64,000 bases of DNA from Pisaster brevispinus (Eukaryota; Echinodermata; Asteroidea; Forcipulatida; Asteriidae). A program made the translations under genes and the position numbers. Where the stretch lies: positions 10,309,684 through 10,373,683 of the forward strand of contig JAMKCF010000019.1 in the NCBI GenBank assembly GCA_023634235.1. The letters are read 5' to 3'. Below, one piece after another: positions 1 to 12,252 of this stretch (positions within the stretch are counted from its first letter, which is position 1; each line of letters starts with the position of its first letter). The notes beneath the pieces are model-generated. The model did no database searches. It worked only from the letters and a program-made list of their open reading frames with translations, and was not told where the DNA came from.

Positions 1-810
1 TGGTTTAATGCGTTGCTCAAAGCTAGCTCTCAACCCAACAATAACCATGGATAGTACTAACACCCATGTATTTACAAACTCGTGACGTGGCTGGCCATGT
101 TTAGTGTTGTTTCATCATGTACTACTATCTAGGTGAGATCTATGTTTTAAAGCGGGGGCACACCTAAGTTGTTTCAAATGTTGATCTAAAATCTAGTCCG
201 CGCCTTCAATTGATACATAGGCCTACATGACAAAGTTTGATCCTCGTCGCTCATCGATCCTATAATATACATTTTGTTATTGTATACATGGGTTTTTTTC
301 TTCTTAATTCTCTGAAATCTTTTAACAAGTATTATTTTCTAATATCGTTATTGAAACTCTAGAAACGTGAGCTATGCAATATCAATAATGTATCATTTTG
401 TGAGTTATCATAATTATTAAATATGTGTTATGCAACATCGATAAGTACCGGTATATGATTATTTAAACTCTTGAAATATGAGTTGGGCAGTATCAATAAG
501 TTTGTCATGAAATGTTACTCAAGATGAGTATGGAAATGGGAACTATTCAGTGTTGTATTCACGTCGTGTAAGTAGGCCTAGAAGTTAAATGTGCACTACC
601 CACAAACTGCAGACTTTCAGACAAACAGACTTTTGTCACAGTGCAGCCGTCTGGGTTGTTCGGTCATTAAAATCAATGCTACCAAACCGACGCTGGAAGG
701 GCAAAATAGCTAGTCTGTTCCCCTTTTGGTTATACATGTATTGAGAATCAGTAGTCATCATTGCGTTTGAAGACATGGTACATGACAGAAATTGAGTCGG
801 TATGGTTAGC
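1..810. other. No gene recognised
   Basis: AT-rich non-coding sequence with no open frame of note on either strand. Short direct similarities around 355-500 (phrases of the type 'gagctatgcaatatcaataa') suggest a degenerate tandem repeat of about 60-70 bp, too diverged to delimit. Confidence 0.4.
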
Positions 811-2557
811 ATTTGGTGCTCCGAATGGGGCGTGGTGTACTCCCCTATTGTGTCTTCATTGTGTGCTTGGAATCATAGGAATTCTTTAGAGGAATTGGGG
901 GGGGGGTACTTCTGTACAAGAGGAAAATACTATGTTAATGTATGGGCACAGTACGGTTGATAGAGGCAATTTACAATTACTACAGTACGACATAACTAGT
1001 TTTTTGAAGAGGTTGTTTCTACTTTCAGAATATTATGGAAAATTGTCGATATTCTTCTCTCCTCAACTGTGTTGTCGACAGAAAAATAAAAGGCTATAAT
1101 GATTACAATGAACATTGCATGCGGGATAATTTTGGTTGATAAATCATAAAACAACAAAGGAATGTTTGTTTGTGTCACAAGAGGACGCTATATTTCGGCA
1201 CCCAGGTAATTACGCCATCCACCAGAGCCACTTTCCAAGTTGGAATCTAAGTATGTAAGATATGTTAACTTATTTTAGAAGTGGCGGACTTAATTTTTTA
1301 AATAAGGTTGCAGTTGGAGTATTATTGTTTAGTACATTCGGGAGCGTAGCAAAGTATTGTTTATCAATACGTTTAGCATGAAAAAGAAAGGTTTTGTTAC
1401 GGAAACAAAGATCGAAGGGGTAGAAATTTTTCAGTTGGGTGCGGCAGCATGGCGGAGCGGTAGCTCCCTCTTGACTAAATTATAATCAAATACCAATATT
1501 CCCACAGTATGAGACGATTTACCTACAAATCATAAATTGTTGTAAGACGATAGATTCGGCGATAGCCAAGAGGGGGCAGAACAGCGGTAGCTTTATGAAT
1601 CAGCCGGTGGTCAATTCATTGACTTTGGGCAGAAAATTAATTATGCATTATTTCTAGGCTAAAAAAAGACGCCGGCAGAGAATTCTTCATACCCATGTAT
1701 AGTTGAAACAATGGTCAAAATTATGTTTTAATGTACAAGTGTGCATGCAAACTATTGGAGTGTCATAAATAGTAATATTACTGAATTTTAACTTATATTT
1801 TGTATAAAGTCTAGTAATATTAACCTTGAAGTGAGCTGTTGCCAATGCGAATGTTAGTTATGATCATATTAATGCAGTATTTTCAGGGCTACTTTTATGG
1901 ACTTCAGTTATTTAGTCCCAGCAAGGGTAAAAGGACTAAAAGGAAGAAAAGAATCGTAACAGGACAACATAAAATTCACAGGGAAGTAAGGCAGCATATC
2001 CCGATGTGAACCAAAGAAATTAAGTCACAATTGCCGGTGAAATGAAGTATTTGTTCTAGAAATGTAGTCGGCATTATATTTGTCGAAATCAAAAGCCAAA
2101 GGTTCCAACAATAATTGTAAACAGAACATTTCATGGCACTTTTCTTGACAAAGGACAAATAGTTGTTTTCACGTTTCGTTCTGTTTGCAGCATTAAATCA
2201 TAGTGTTTTCCAAACTACGAGTTGGATCAACTATCCCGAATTACAAAACTGTTATTTTATTATTGTAATTTTTTTTACGGACTGCATAAAATTTATGACG
2301 AAAGACGGCGTGATATTCATATACGAGCTTCACATAAAATGTGAAATGCTTTGATTCTGACTCACCAAGTTATACGATAAGGGGCAGAGGGTAACCACCC
2401 CCCAATGTTCCCATACTTTACAACACTATTTTCCTCTTGTACAGAAGTAACCCCCCCCCCCCTCCCCCCTAAAATCCCCTCAAGAATTCCTGAGATTCCA
2501 AGCACACAATGAAGACACAATAGAGGGGTACACCATGCCACATTTTAAGCACCAATT
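811..2557. mobile_element. Element bounded by ~140-bp inverted repeats
   Basis: The stretch 811-948 reappears as its reverse complement at about 2411-2557. Shared features in order are a TTGGTGCT start, 'tattgtgtcttcattgtgtg', 'gaattcttnaggggatt', a G-run, and 'acttctgtacaagaggaaaa'. The arms are about 80-85 percent alike by eye. The 1.46 kb between them has no convincing coding frame. This layout fits a non-autonomous foldback or terminal-inverted-repeat transposon. No target-site duplication was found, so two oppositely oriented copies of a short repeat remain possible. Confidence 0.55.
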
Positions 2558-2835
2558 GTATCAGGTCCGCTCTTCAACGATTTTACTTTTACTCCGTTGC
2601 ATGAAAATCATCGAAACAAAAGGAGCAAAGAAAAAGCAGGTACAATTTGGAATTCCAATGGCTATCCAAAATCCCGGCTCGGCCAATTCCAAAACCAGCA
2701 GCCGGCTTCTTTGCCCTCGTAGTATCAGGAATGCCCCATAAAAACATTATTCAGTGAGTCAATACAGAGTGGAACCAAGCTCATTCTGAACCGCTCTTTC
2801 TGCATTAGTGATCGTTGAATTCCACACAGACGACA

Positions 2836-2868
2836 CTTAATTACCCACCGGCACATCACACTAGAAAA
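2836..2868 (+). repeat. 33-bp exact match to the lectin remnant at 62.77 kb
   Basis: Positions 2836-2868 are identical to 62765-62797 (starting CTTAATTACCCACCGG and ending CACTAGAAAA). At 62.7 kb this stretch lies just upstream of a recognisable lectin C-terminus, so 2.84 kb probably carries a scrap of the same lectin-associated unit. No CTLD motif survives here. Confidence 0.4.
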
Positions 2869-3732
2869 ATCGTTTCGCATGACCTACTTGCTTCAAATAA
2901 TTCCCCCGCTGCATTTCATCCCTTTTTTTTTATCTTTTCTCTTTCTTCATTTATTATTTATAAACATTACATATACGATTTGTTTTTCCTCGCAGGACTC
3001 TAAAAGCATTATTAATAATTACACAGTGCTTATCACACATCGGTGTATAAGGGGTGTGGAAAGTCAACATTATATTATTTATCCCTGATGCAATTTAAAC
3101 ACGACTTACTCATACGTCTTCTCAGCCAGGAATTTTTCGGTGTGGGGAGGGGGCACAGGAGGGGCACTGCTTTTAAGTGGGGGCCCAGGGGGAATGGGGT
3201 AGTCAGTGGTGGGGGTCATTTTGGAAGGGGGTGCTGCGGGGGGGGGGGCATCGTCTTTAGTTCTTGGCATTTTGTGGCCGCGGTAGCGATCGCGATCGTT
3301 CACTACATTAGATAATACGAACACGCATTTTTGTCTTTTTCCCTTTTCTTTTTCTTTTTATGTTTATGAGCACTATTGCAATATTTTCGGGGGGGGGCAC
3401 CTCGGGGGAGAGGCACCGGAAATGTGTGGGGGCACGTGCCCCCCTTCCAAGCCCCCTTGGCTACGCCACTGCCATGAGGGGAACTGCAATCGGGAGTCGT
3501 ACAATGAATACCTTGAAATTGGAGATGATGATGAATTTTGAGAGCTCTATAGGCCTAGAGACCGGTTATTCTTCAACTGTAACAAACTCATAAATTATAG
3601 ATTCACTCGTTTGGAACAACAATCCCACTAATTAGTATAGTAAAGTCAATTAGGCAAACGGTATGACAAAAGAACATTTTGAGTGCAATATAGTCCATCA
3701 CTAACGACGGGGGGGATCTTGAATATGCGCAG
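2869..3732. other. G-rich non-coding stretch
   Basis: Contains G-rich runs at 3140-3255 and 3390-3480. The segment 3429-3474 (GGGGGCACGTGCCCCCC followed by 'ggctacgccactg') looks like the end of a dispersed repeat. No gene is recognised. Confidence 0.35.
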
Positions 3733-4127
3733 TTAAAGGGACACACCGGCTTACTGTTTACCTAATATTGTGATGTGGAATGACAGACAACAATTTTTAA
3801 ATGGTTGTTGTAAAAAAAATCATCAAAATATCACGTAATTAACGAAAAATGTGAAAAAAAACAAAACGCGATCAAAGGTCAGCTTATACGCTTTTCCAGC
3901 CGTTGCAACTGTCAAGTTTACGTGACAATGTTGCGCGATGTTGTAAGTAGACTGGTGCTCTGTTTATGTATCAATTATAACAATGGCGAGGCATGAGGAT
4001 CCAGACTTCATATCCATCAAGCACAAGTTCACGTGTAAATAAAAAAACAGAGTAAGGTTCCTTGCTCTATGGTCAGTCTGAGCATGGAGGTGGATTTCTA
4101 CCTCCATGGTCTGAGTCGAAGTCCGCT

Positions 4128-4193
4128 CGCGGTTGTAACCAATAACTGTTTCGGTTGAACTTGCCATTGAAACAGTTATTGGTTACGACCGCG
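4128..4193. repeat. 25-bp-stem perfect-type hairpin
   Basis: Positions 4128-4152 and 4169-4193 are reverse complements with one mismatch, separated by a 16-nt loop. A second small palindrome (CATGGAGGT...ACCTCCATG) lies just upstream at 4083-4109. Both are inside the TTAA-flanked element. Confidence 0.7.
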
Positions 4194-4612
4194 AAAACTA
4201 ACCCCAACCTGTATTCTGTGTACGACGACGTACTATATTCTGTGTACTTGCAATAATGGAGAACGTTTCTTCGACATCCAAGGATCGGTACAAAAAACAT
4301 CGCAAAGAAAAACACCCAGAAGGTGGTCCAACGAAAAGTAAAAAGTAAAAAAAAACACACGATAAATCCAAAGGGAAAGCCAGCAAAAGCAGCAATTTGG
4401 GGTGGGGGGGGGGGGTGGACATTGTGCAGCTATCATATTAGAAGTAGACCAGCTGTATGAGATAAATATTCCCCGTCGTCGTCCCACGTGTGAAGCGCGG
4501 GCAACACGTTGCAATAGTTAGGGGATAATAGCTAGGGGTATCAGACTAAAACCCTCCTACAAAAACCGTAATTGTTGGTCTGGCTCCCAACTATGGAACG
4601 CCAAAGAGGCAT

Positions 4613-5062
4613 TTAATAATCGGTGATGGTCTTTTACAACCGGTGATCAAATTTTGAATCGGTGGTGGTCTAACGCGATCGGTGATCAACTTTAACAATC
4701 GGTGATGTATCACGATCGGTGATGGTCTTTCGCGATCGGTGGTAACTTTAGCAATCGGTGATGCATATTCACGATTGGTGATGGTCTTTCGCCATCGGTG
4801 ATCAACTTTAGGGATCGGTGATGCATATTCACGATCGGTGATGGTCTTTCGCGATCGGTGATCAACTTTAGCAATCGGTGATGCATATTCACGATCGGTG
4901 ATGGTCTTTTGCGATCGGTGATCAACTTTAGGGATCGGTGATGCATATTCACGGTCGGTGATGGTCTTTTGCGATCGGTGATCAACTTTAGGGATCGGTG
5001 ATGCATATTCACGATCGGTGATGGTCCTTTGCGATCGGTGGTCAACTTTTTAGGGATCGGTT
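4613..5062. repeat. GATCGGTG satellite array, 60-bp higher-order unit
   Basis: Tandem 20-bp subunits each end in GATCGGTG. From about 4740 three subunit types alternate (beginning ATCAACTTTA, ATGCATATTC and ATGGTCTTTC), giving a 60-bp higher-order unit repeated about five times. The first ~120 bp is more irregular. Open frames on the minus strand follow from the unit length being a multiple of three. Confidence 0.9.
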
Positions 5063-6812
5063 ATGGTATATCTAATTCACACCACTTACCACTCGATGGT
5101 CATCGACTGACTTGTCCGACATTGGAGAAGAGTACCATTTTAAAACTATTGATTAAGTATTTCACTTTTACTTTCTTTAATTGTTTACTTAAGAACCTGA
5201 TTTTATTACATTAATGATAACATACACGGTGTTATTTCAGGCCTGGATGTTTTTTATTTTTTTTATTTGCATCCTAGTTATTGTTAGAACTGTTCTGTTC
5301 TTTCTAGTTCCATGTTTTGACCATTTTTAATCTTTATTGTTTTTTCTATTACTTTTGTATCAATTCCGTTTGTGTTCACTTGAGGGGATAAATAATGTGG
5401 TCATTTTGTTTCCCGTATATATTACTCCATAATTTCTATATGATTACTCATGCCCAAGTTCACTTGTATTCTAACACTTATTAGGCCACGAGAATGAAAG
5501 TTAAAAAATTGTGTCCGGACTTTTATGAAAACACATGAGGCTTTTTTTCATTAATCATTATTCATTATTTTTGTATGACCGTGGTGTTTTACATAATAAA
5601 AGCAGCGCCCATATGCAAAGTGTAGCGAACGGCCTAAGGGTCCTTGTTTCTAATACTGCCGAACACCAATCGACAATCTTCGTGGATGAGCTAGCGACAT
5701 AACTGGCTGGTGGTTTTCACATAATAAATACTACATGGAACTTGGTTTCCACTGCTCAAATTTCAAAATAAAGTCTAAACCCACAAAATGTTTTCAAATA
5801 ATTATACTGTGACGATCCAATTATAGATTAGAGTCCATTGTTTGGACAAGGAATTCCTGGAGATAACAGGCAAGACTTCGTGGTAAAGACGAAAAGGATG
5901 TATAACTCCGGCCTCTTTCTTTAATTGAGCTTTCCCGTAATGTAATTATAAACAAGTATGGAGATAATTACCCTTGGAATGTAAACAGTTGAGATTTCAA
6001 CATTACCTGTTATAACACTTTTATTATTTTGTATAAGGAAATAAAGGCAAAGCCCATTATAAAGTGTGAGGGAAGTGTCTGTGGGTGATTTCTGTGATGT
6101 TTTGTTTGGTGTGTTTCTCTCTTTTTCCCCCTTTTTTTTGGGGGGGGCTTGCATGACGGGGGCGTAGGCGTTTTAACTTTCAGTCTGACTGTATCGTGCA
6201 CGCAGTAGCCTTCAAAAAGGTAGAATAATTACCAATATGCTACGCCAGTCTTACCATTTGTAAAACTAAATTATTTTGAATTTGTTTGATTACTTAACGT
6301 GACAGTTCAAAACGATCGAACATTTTATGTATAGCTCTGCTTGTTTTTCTTTCGTCTCGCTGAAGTTTGATAATAAAAAACACATAAATTCATATATTGA
6401 CTGGCCTACTTTGAAAGTAATTTTTTATTATTAATATGATTTCATAATTTCAAACTAACATTAACACAGACAATACATAATATTGTTTTTTAAAAGGTCA
6501 CCGGTGAAGTGCGCACAAAATACACATAAAATGTGGTCAGACACCCTTCATTAAAAAGAAATAAATGAAGTTGATTCCACATTATCAAAATGACAAGTTG
6601 ACAAGGTTAACATATAGAAATGTTAAGTTCACGTTTGAGATAACTCGATGCCATTTTCAACAGCGAGACCATGACCAAAATACATTTACAAGAGTTGGCC
6701 ATAATCATGTATAAACAAATTACTAAATGTAGATACCGGGATGAGAAAAACCAAGGTACTTTCCTTTAACAATTATTGGTGTTAATTTGTATGGAACGCC
6801 AAAGAGGCACTT

Positions 6813-7100
6813 AATAATCGGTGATGGTCTTTTACAACCGGTGATCAAATTTTGAATCGGTGATGGTCTAACGCGATCAGTGATCATCTTTAGCAATCGG
6901 TGATGTATCACGATCGGTGATGGTCTAACGCGATCGGTGATCAACTTTAGCAATCGGTGATGTATCACGATTGGTGATGGTCTAACGCGATCGGTGATCA
7001 ACTTTAGCAATCGGTGATGTATCACGATTGGTGATGGTCTAACGCGATCGGTGATCAACTTTAGCAATCGGTGATGTATCACGATCGGTGATGGTCTTTC
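6813..7100. repeat. Second GATCGGTG satellite array, 57-bp unit
   Basis: Same subunits as at 4613-5062, but the middle subunit is shortened (ATGTATCACGATCGGTG, 17 bp), giving a 57-bp unit repeated about four times. The lead-in at 6790-6860 (tatggaacgccaaagaggca...) is nearly identical to 4592-4660. The two arrays therefore descend from one duplicated segment and then diverged in unit length. Confidence 0.9.
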
Positions 7101-7344
7101 GTTTTTTGAAAAATGCTCAAAAACGGCAAAATTTGATGGTTTCTTTTAGGAACCGTTCTTCTCCATTCCTGGAAGACCTTTGAAGTCATATGTTAGCCTA
7201 TTTTGTAGCCCAAATAGCCCAACGAAGCCGGTGTGTCCCTTTAATGAAGTTACTAACTAAAAAGTTGGTAGGCAGGGATGCGGTTTCTTACAGCTATAAT
7301 CCATATTGCTAAAAAATGTTTACGCCCTGCCAAAGTGTCAGCAA

Positions 7345-7812
7345 TATTCCCTGGTCGTATCCCGCGCGCATGTCCTGCCGTAGTCCATGGACAAGTTTTG
7401 GGAATCATTGATACCTTCTCGTAACGGATGCCAAGACCTTTGATGAAGCTGAACAGTACTGTCAAAGTTTGTCACGCCTTGGCAGACCATCTCATCTGGC
7501 GTCCATTATGAGCCAAGAGAAAAATGACTTCCTCCTCCTGCTTATCAAATCCACGTTCGGGCAAAACGGAATGAACCTGGTTCAGCTACCGCCTGGACCG
7601 ACCCAATGTCCCCACAACTTGGCGCTATATTGATGGCAGCCCTTCCGGGGCTACACCAACTGGCAGAACGGATACCCACGCGGCGATGGAGACTGTTTGG
7701 AGATACGATAACTTACCCAACAACAACTTCTTGTGGAATGACTTAGATTGTTTCCGTACCTGCAGTTTAGTCAGTTGTAAAAATGTCAGTCAGTTTCTCA
7801 GCGGAGCTGTCA
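7345..7812 (+). pseudogene. C-type lectin pseudogene
   Basis: The segment aligns along the whole carbohydrate-recognition domain of the lectin at 12253-12750, starting just before CMSCRSPWTSFGNH. It is dead. The codon for the second CTLD-fold cysteine is TGA at 7409-7411. The same 2-nt loss seen in the 12885-13381 copy lies at 7571-7580. One G is missing in the run at 7646-7650, and the 3' end around 7768-7795 is scrambled. The signal-peptide region is barely recognisable. WND survives in the sequence (tgtggaatgac, about 7732-7742). The shared frameshift and similar 3' flank tie this copy to 12885-13381. An alternative cause, assembly error, is unlikely with this many independent lesions. Confidence 0.85.
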
Positions 7813-9260
7813 ATGTCTCATAAATTGGATGTTTTTACGTTGATGTAAAGTTGATAGTTCTCTCAGTAGATTTACTGTTGTCTTATGAGACAACACAACT
7901 TTTTATCGGTTAATGGATGACGGATAATGCGACGGTTTGTCCATCCTTTAGAGACCATCATCCTACGGGAACGTGAGTCTAGTCCAACCATCCACAAAAC
8001 CAAGGCCTGTCTTCACCAAACTTCACAGAGAGGTTCGAAGGTTGTCATGATAAATCATTAGCTTAGTTTCCTGGAACAATTGTAAAGGTGCATGTCAACA
8101 TTAAACTGCAACCAGCCAGCTTTCATAAAGGGGAAAAGTTAACATTTCTGTTTTTTCTTCATATTTATAACACCTAGAGGAACAAAAGAGTTGTTATATC
8201 ATGAGTGTGGAATTGTAAGGTGTGCCCTTGCAGCCAATGGACTAGTGTAGTAGTGAGCAAGGTACTTGCAGTTAACAGAATCGTAGTTCATAAACGCCTT
8301 CGGTTTATTCCAAATAATTTGTTGGTCATCATTTTCATAGACTTACAGCTTACTTTAAGTTTGGAATTTTTAGCGATCTAAAGAACAACTTGATATTTAA
8401 TTGTCTACCAGTAAGAGCTAAATGTCAAGTCAATTATCTTTGTTGTTTTTTGCACGTGTATTATCATGGAGAGAAAATTTTTCTGTTTTCACTAAGTCAT
8501 GGAACATGATATTTATTTCACAGTTTTCTTCAAAGTGCAATGCCCTGGTGGAGTCAAAGTCCTTGATATCCTTGTCTGGGCCATTCCACACATCTAAGAA
8601 GGGGATTAGTTCAAATAGTTGTGTCGTGTTTTTGTTTGTCTGATTGTTTGTTGTTGGGGGTTGTTTTGAGGGGGTGGTAAATTATATCACTCATTTACTT
8701 CGTGAACAAAATTTTACAGACATGGGAACAAGATTGTACTGATACACAGACCTACCCAGATCTGAACCCTCTGGTAAAGTGGAGCCATCTGTTTTTTTTA
8801 GCAGGCTTCCAGATATGCTTGCTGACAACCTGAGTGCTATAGGTGCTGAGGTTTGCAACACCCCTACCCCTGCCAATCAAACTTTCTGGCCTACATGGGG
8901 AGCCAGTAACTAGTGGAACCTTCCTGCATTTGTATAATTCATGGGGTTATTTCCGCACTTAAAGTTTAAATTGTGAGTGCATCGAACAAAAGCCAAAAGA
9001 GTTAATTTCTCATTAAGTAGTAAGTCGACCTTAAAGGGAGTACTTGCATATCATATTGGAAGGCAAATGTGTAGCTCTTCTTCAGTTGCATTTAGTATAT
9101 AATGGTATATCATTTATAAAGGTCAAGGTCAAGGTGTATTTTCAGGCAGAGAGACATTTCTTTTTATGGTAGGGCTATGTAGGGCGAATCGAACAAATAG
9201 CCTCAAAAGCTAATGTTTCATTAAGTATCAAATCAACTGTGAAAGGGAATAATGCATTAT
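7813..9260 (+). repeat. Diverged lectin-unit downstream flank
   Basis: Several stretches here resemble the DNA downstream of the right-hand lectins. 8360-8440 (tttaattgtctaccagtaagagctaaatgtcaa) matches 58470-58525 and 62350-62395. 8990-9110 resembles 58600-58720. No gene is visible. The similarity is patchy, in keeping with an old copy of the lectin-bearing block. Confidence 0.45.
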
Positions 9261-10013
9261 ACAGTTAAAAGACAGTTGCCTTCTAAATCCCCATGTTTAA
9301 TTCTTAATCTTATTTTATGTCAAGCATGCATGCTAGACAAACGCACCCAAACTCAGCAGCATATACCTGTGTTTCACTGCACAGCGGCTAAACACGTTTT
9401 TCCAAACTATACAGGTATACGTTTGGTAATCAGTACTCTTAAAATGAATTGCAATGAAAAATTACTTGGTTAGAAGTGCCTCAGCTTTCGATAGTATAAA
9501 GCATTCTGAGAAACATTTCATTTCGAAGTAGTGTGGTTACGGAAAAAGATATCAGTTTTTATCCCCCAAATTTGAATCTGAGAAACGTTACTGTCAGAAA
9601 CGTTTTTCAGATTGTGTATTCCTAGTAGGGATTATTCTTCCTGTGTGGACATAACCACTTCGGATTTTCGTCGATACCTCAAAAAAACGCTACCACCTTT
9701 TGAAATGAAATTTTCACAGGTTAGTTTGATTGCATATATCTACATTTAAATAAGACTAAAACAATCGAACATTTCCAAAAACCAAAGGTATACTTTGACT
9801 TTAAAAAATATCAAACACTAAAATTGAACAAAAAGCCACACGCGTAAAAAGTGGAGTAAAGAGTTGGACGTTTAATAGACGTTACCTAGTAGATTAAACC
9901 GATGTAAGTACGCCACGGTGACGTCATTTGGTATCAAATTACACTAATGCAAAGTATAATATTTGGCAATCTATGCGACAGAAAAAAGCAAACAGGCATG
10001 TGTACACAACTGA
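9261..10013. other. No gene recognised
   Basis: AT-rich sequence. A 73-codon open frame starting at 9252 shows no motif, and I see no reason to call it a gene. Confidence 0.4.
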
Positions 10014-10019
10014 CATGAT

Positions 10020-10045
10020 TATGGTGTTCTATAGACGACAGGTCG

Positions 10046-10086
<41 letters not shown>

Positions 10087-11176
10087 GACTCTTGAGGGTG
10101 CCGGTGGACTCTTGAGGGCGCCGTTTCACTAACATGTTGCCCTCTGGGTGCACCACACTAAAAGGACAAATATTCATGCGCCAAGCTCATTATAACGTTT
10201 CGGGGGTCGTGCAATTAAAATAATGTGTAATTATAAGAATCTAGCACAACCTGGGGGTTCTGTGTTTCAACTTTTGGGAAGGCTTGGTAAATTTAAGCGT
10301 TTAAGTTGGCCCTGGGGTCGATTTCACAAAGCACTAAGATTCATCTTAAGATGAGTTCTCAGTATTACCATAGTGATTTGTATTGTGACATCACACTTTG
10401 CGTAGCAATTAGGAGTGATTTGGAGTTAAGATCAATTTTAACTCTTTGTGATATCGGCCACTGGCCGGCGCTCCGATCCACCTCGCACGATGAACTACAG
10501 TTTGCTGAACCCAGCACTGCCATGTCACCTTAATAATATCCTTTTTATACTAAGTGTTCTGAGTGTAATATCCTTTCTATACTTTTATACTTTTTATAAG
10601 TGTTCCTTATTTTAAATGAAATATTTTGCTTAGGGCCTATCATAAATGGGGCCCCACTTTACGGCGAGGGCGACGGCGAGGGCGAGGACGACGGCGACGG
10701 CGAGGGCGACGGCGACACGACGGCGACGGCAACATTTTCGTCGCCGTCCCTGAACCGGGGTTTTATGCACAAGTTAATGGGCTAAATACGACGGCGACGG
10801 TGACGGCGAGGGCGAGGACAACGGCGAGGGCGACGGCGAGTGCGACGGCGACGGCGAGGGCGAGGGCTTGGGCGACGGCGACAGCGACGGCGACGCAACA
10901 TTTTCGTCGCCGTCCCTGAACCGGAGTTTTATGCACAATTTAATGGGCTAAATACGACGGCGACGTCGACGGCGACGGCGACGGCGACGGCGAGGGCGAG
11001 GACGACGGCGAGGGCGACGGCGAGGGCGACGGCGACAGCGACGGCGACGGCAACATTTTCGTCGCCGTCCCTGAACCGGGGTTTTATTCACAAGTTAATG
11101 GGCTAAATACGACGGCGACGTCGACGGCGACAGTGACGGCGACGGCGACGCGACCTGTCGTCTATAGAACACCATA
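10020..11176. mobile_element. Terminal-inverted-repeat element filled with GGCGAC repeats
   Basis: The left end from 10020 (TATGGTGTTCTATAGACGAC, then AGGTCGCG and GTCGCC repeats) is matched perfectly for 42 bp by the reverse complement of the right end, finishing at 11176. CATGAT occurs immediately outside on both sides (10014-10019 and 11177-11182), a 6-bp target-site duplication. Inside, 10085-10620 is ordinary sequence. From 10660 to 11155 GGCGAC/GGCGAG hexamer tracts alternate three times with a ~60-bp unit (aacattttcgtcgccgtccc ... ttaatgggctaaatacgac). No transposase is seen. This is a non-autonomous element whose termini are themselves the hexamer repeat. Open frames such as 10626-10919 are by-products of the repeat. 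Confidence 0.8.
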
Positions 11177-11182
11177 CATGAT

Positions 11183-12240
11183 GGACCGTGTGAGTCTCGC
11201 GACGATACGGTCACCATTGAGCTTCCGGGCACCTGTGAGCCATCAACTATGGGAAATTAACGTGGGTGCAATTTAGTGTGATTTTTGTTTCTGTTACATC
11301 ACCCTTTTGTTTTTTATCCCCCCCCTCCCCCAACACATATTGGTGGAATGATTACAATTAAAACTAACAATGTTATAAGTTTAGGGGGTGAAATCTGGAA
11401 ACTGAAGAAATAGCTCTCGACTTCCAACATCCGGCTCAAAGTGCATATTGCGAAGTTACGCCGACTGTGTTGCGCAAACCGTGTCGACTGCAAAAACAAA
11501 TTTAAGTTGGGCAATATTTTAAATCGGAATATAAGTGCTTTCTTACTCGAGCGAAACAGACCATGTGTCGCATGGATTTTACGTGGTGTTGCATGGCGTC
11601 GCCAGGACAACGGCGTCCTAGTTTCGCGCGGTTTGGGTACCGTACTATTACTAAATGTAGAAGCTTGCTCTAATTTGCATGCGTGTACGTCAAGGATCAA
11701 GACGATCGCCTGCATATTCATTATGGTTAAACGCGAAGCGGATGTTAAGGTCAGCTTTTAAACAAATTATGTTTTTCCAAGATTTGTGAAATTGTTTCCA
11801 ATTTACAATTTATAAATTAAGCTGGGTTTTTTTATTCAAACCATATTAAAATGGTTGAAATTTATGAAAAAGAATCGCAACACAAGTTTTTTTTTTTTTT
11901 TTTTTAATGCAACAACACACGCTGTAGTTGCTTTTTGCGGTGCCCGGAAGTAAAGATTCTCGAAAGCTTGTGCACGCTCTCGAGGTCAACTTTTAATACA
12001 CAGTCTATTTAAATGAACTTCATTTTAATAACACACATTTGTTATATAGAGATAAAGAAAGTAAACGTAGAACAAAGTAATATATAATGTGCAACACCCC
12101 CATAAATTCACGGCTACTTTTCTTTCTGTAAAATATTAAAATGGCTCACGGTTCACTGCATAATTTATTAACTTTGTTTACGATGGCAAGCGAAGTTTAT
12201 TAGCTAGCTCATTCTCGAGTAGGCATACAGACGCAATCAC
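11183..12240. other. CpG-rich patch and AT-rich lectin upstream region
   Basis: 11400-11750 is richer in CpG than its surroundings and is open in two overlapping frames on opposite strands, neither with a recognisable domain. It holds an ATTTGCAT octamer at about 11671-11678. A T18-type run lies at 11889-11907. The last ~30 bp before 12253 (cagacgcaatcactcggagctcaaa) matches the leader of the other lectin copies, so it is probably 5' untranslated sequence. No TATA box can be assigned. Confidence 0.35.
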
Positions 12241-12252
12241 TCGGAGCTCAAA

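Larger units (their letters stand above)
3733..7244. mobile_element. 3.5-kb TTAA-flanked element with short terminal inverted repeats
   Basis: TTAA at 3733-3736 is followed by AGGGACACACCGGCTT. The exact reverse complement lies at 7225-7240 and is followed by TTAA at 7241-7244. So 16-bp perfect terminal inverted repeats are bounded on both sides by TTAA, the target duplication typical of piggyBac-type transposition. No transposase reading frame is visible inside, so this would be non-autonomous. It carries a long hairpin (4128-4193) and two related GATCGGTG satellite arrays (4613-5062 and 6813-7100). The middle, 5070-6790, is AT-rich with no gene recognised. Two nearby copies of a short MITE facing each other could give the same picture. 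Confidence 0.6.

Noticed and set aside
4710..5045. Minus-strand 111-codon repeat frame, and a similar one at 6723-7082
   Set aside because: Produced by 60- and 57-bp satellite units whose lengths are multiples of three. No start context, no relation to known proteins.
10626..11106. Arg/Ala/Thr-rich frames
   Set aside because: They read through GGCGAC hexamer repeats inside a transposon-like element.
11314..11761. Two long overlapping open frames on opposite strands
   Set aside because: They mask each other, and neither shows a domain or signal peptide. CpG-rich composition with few stops explains both.
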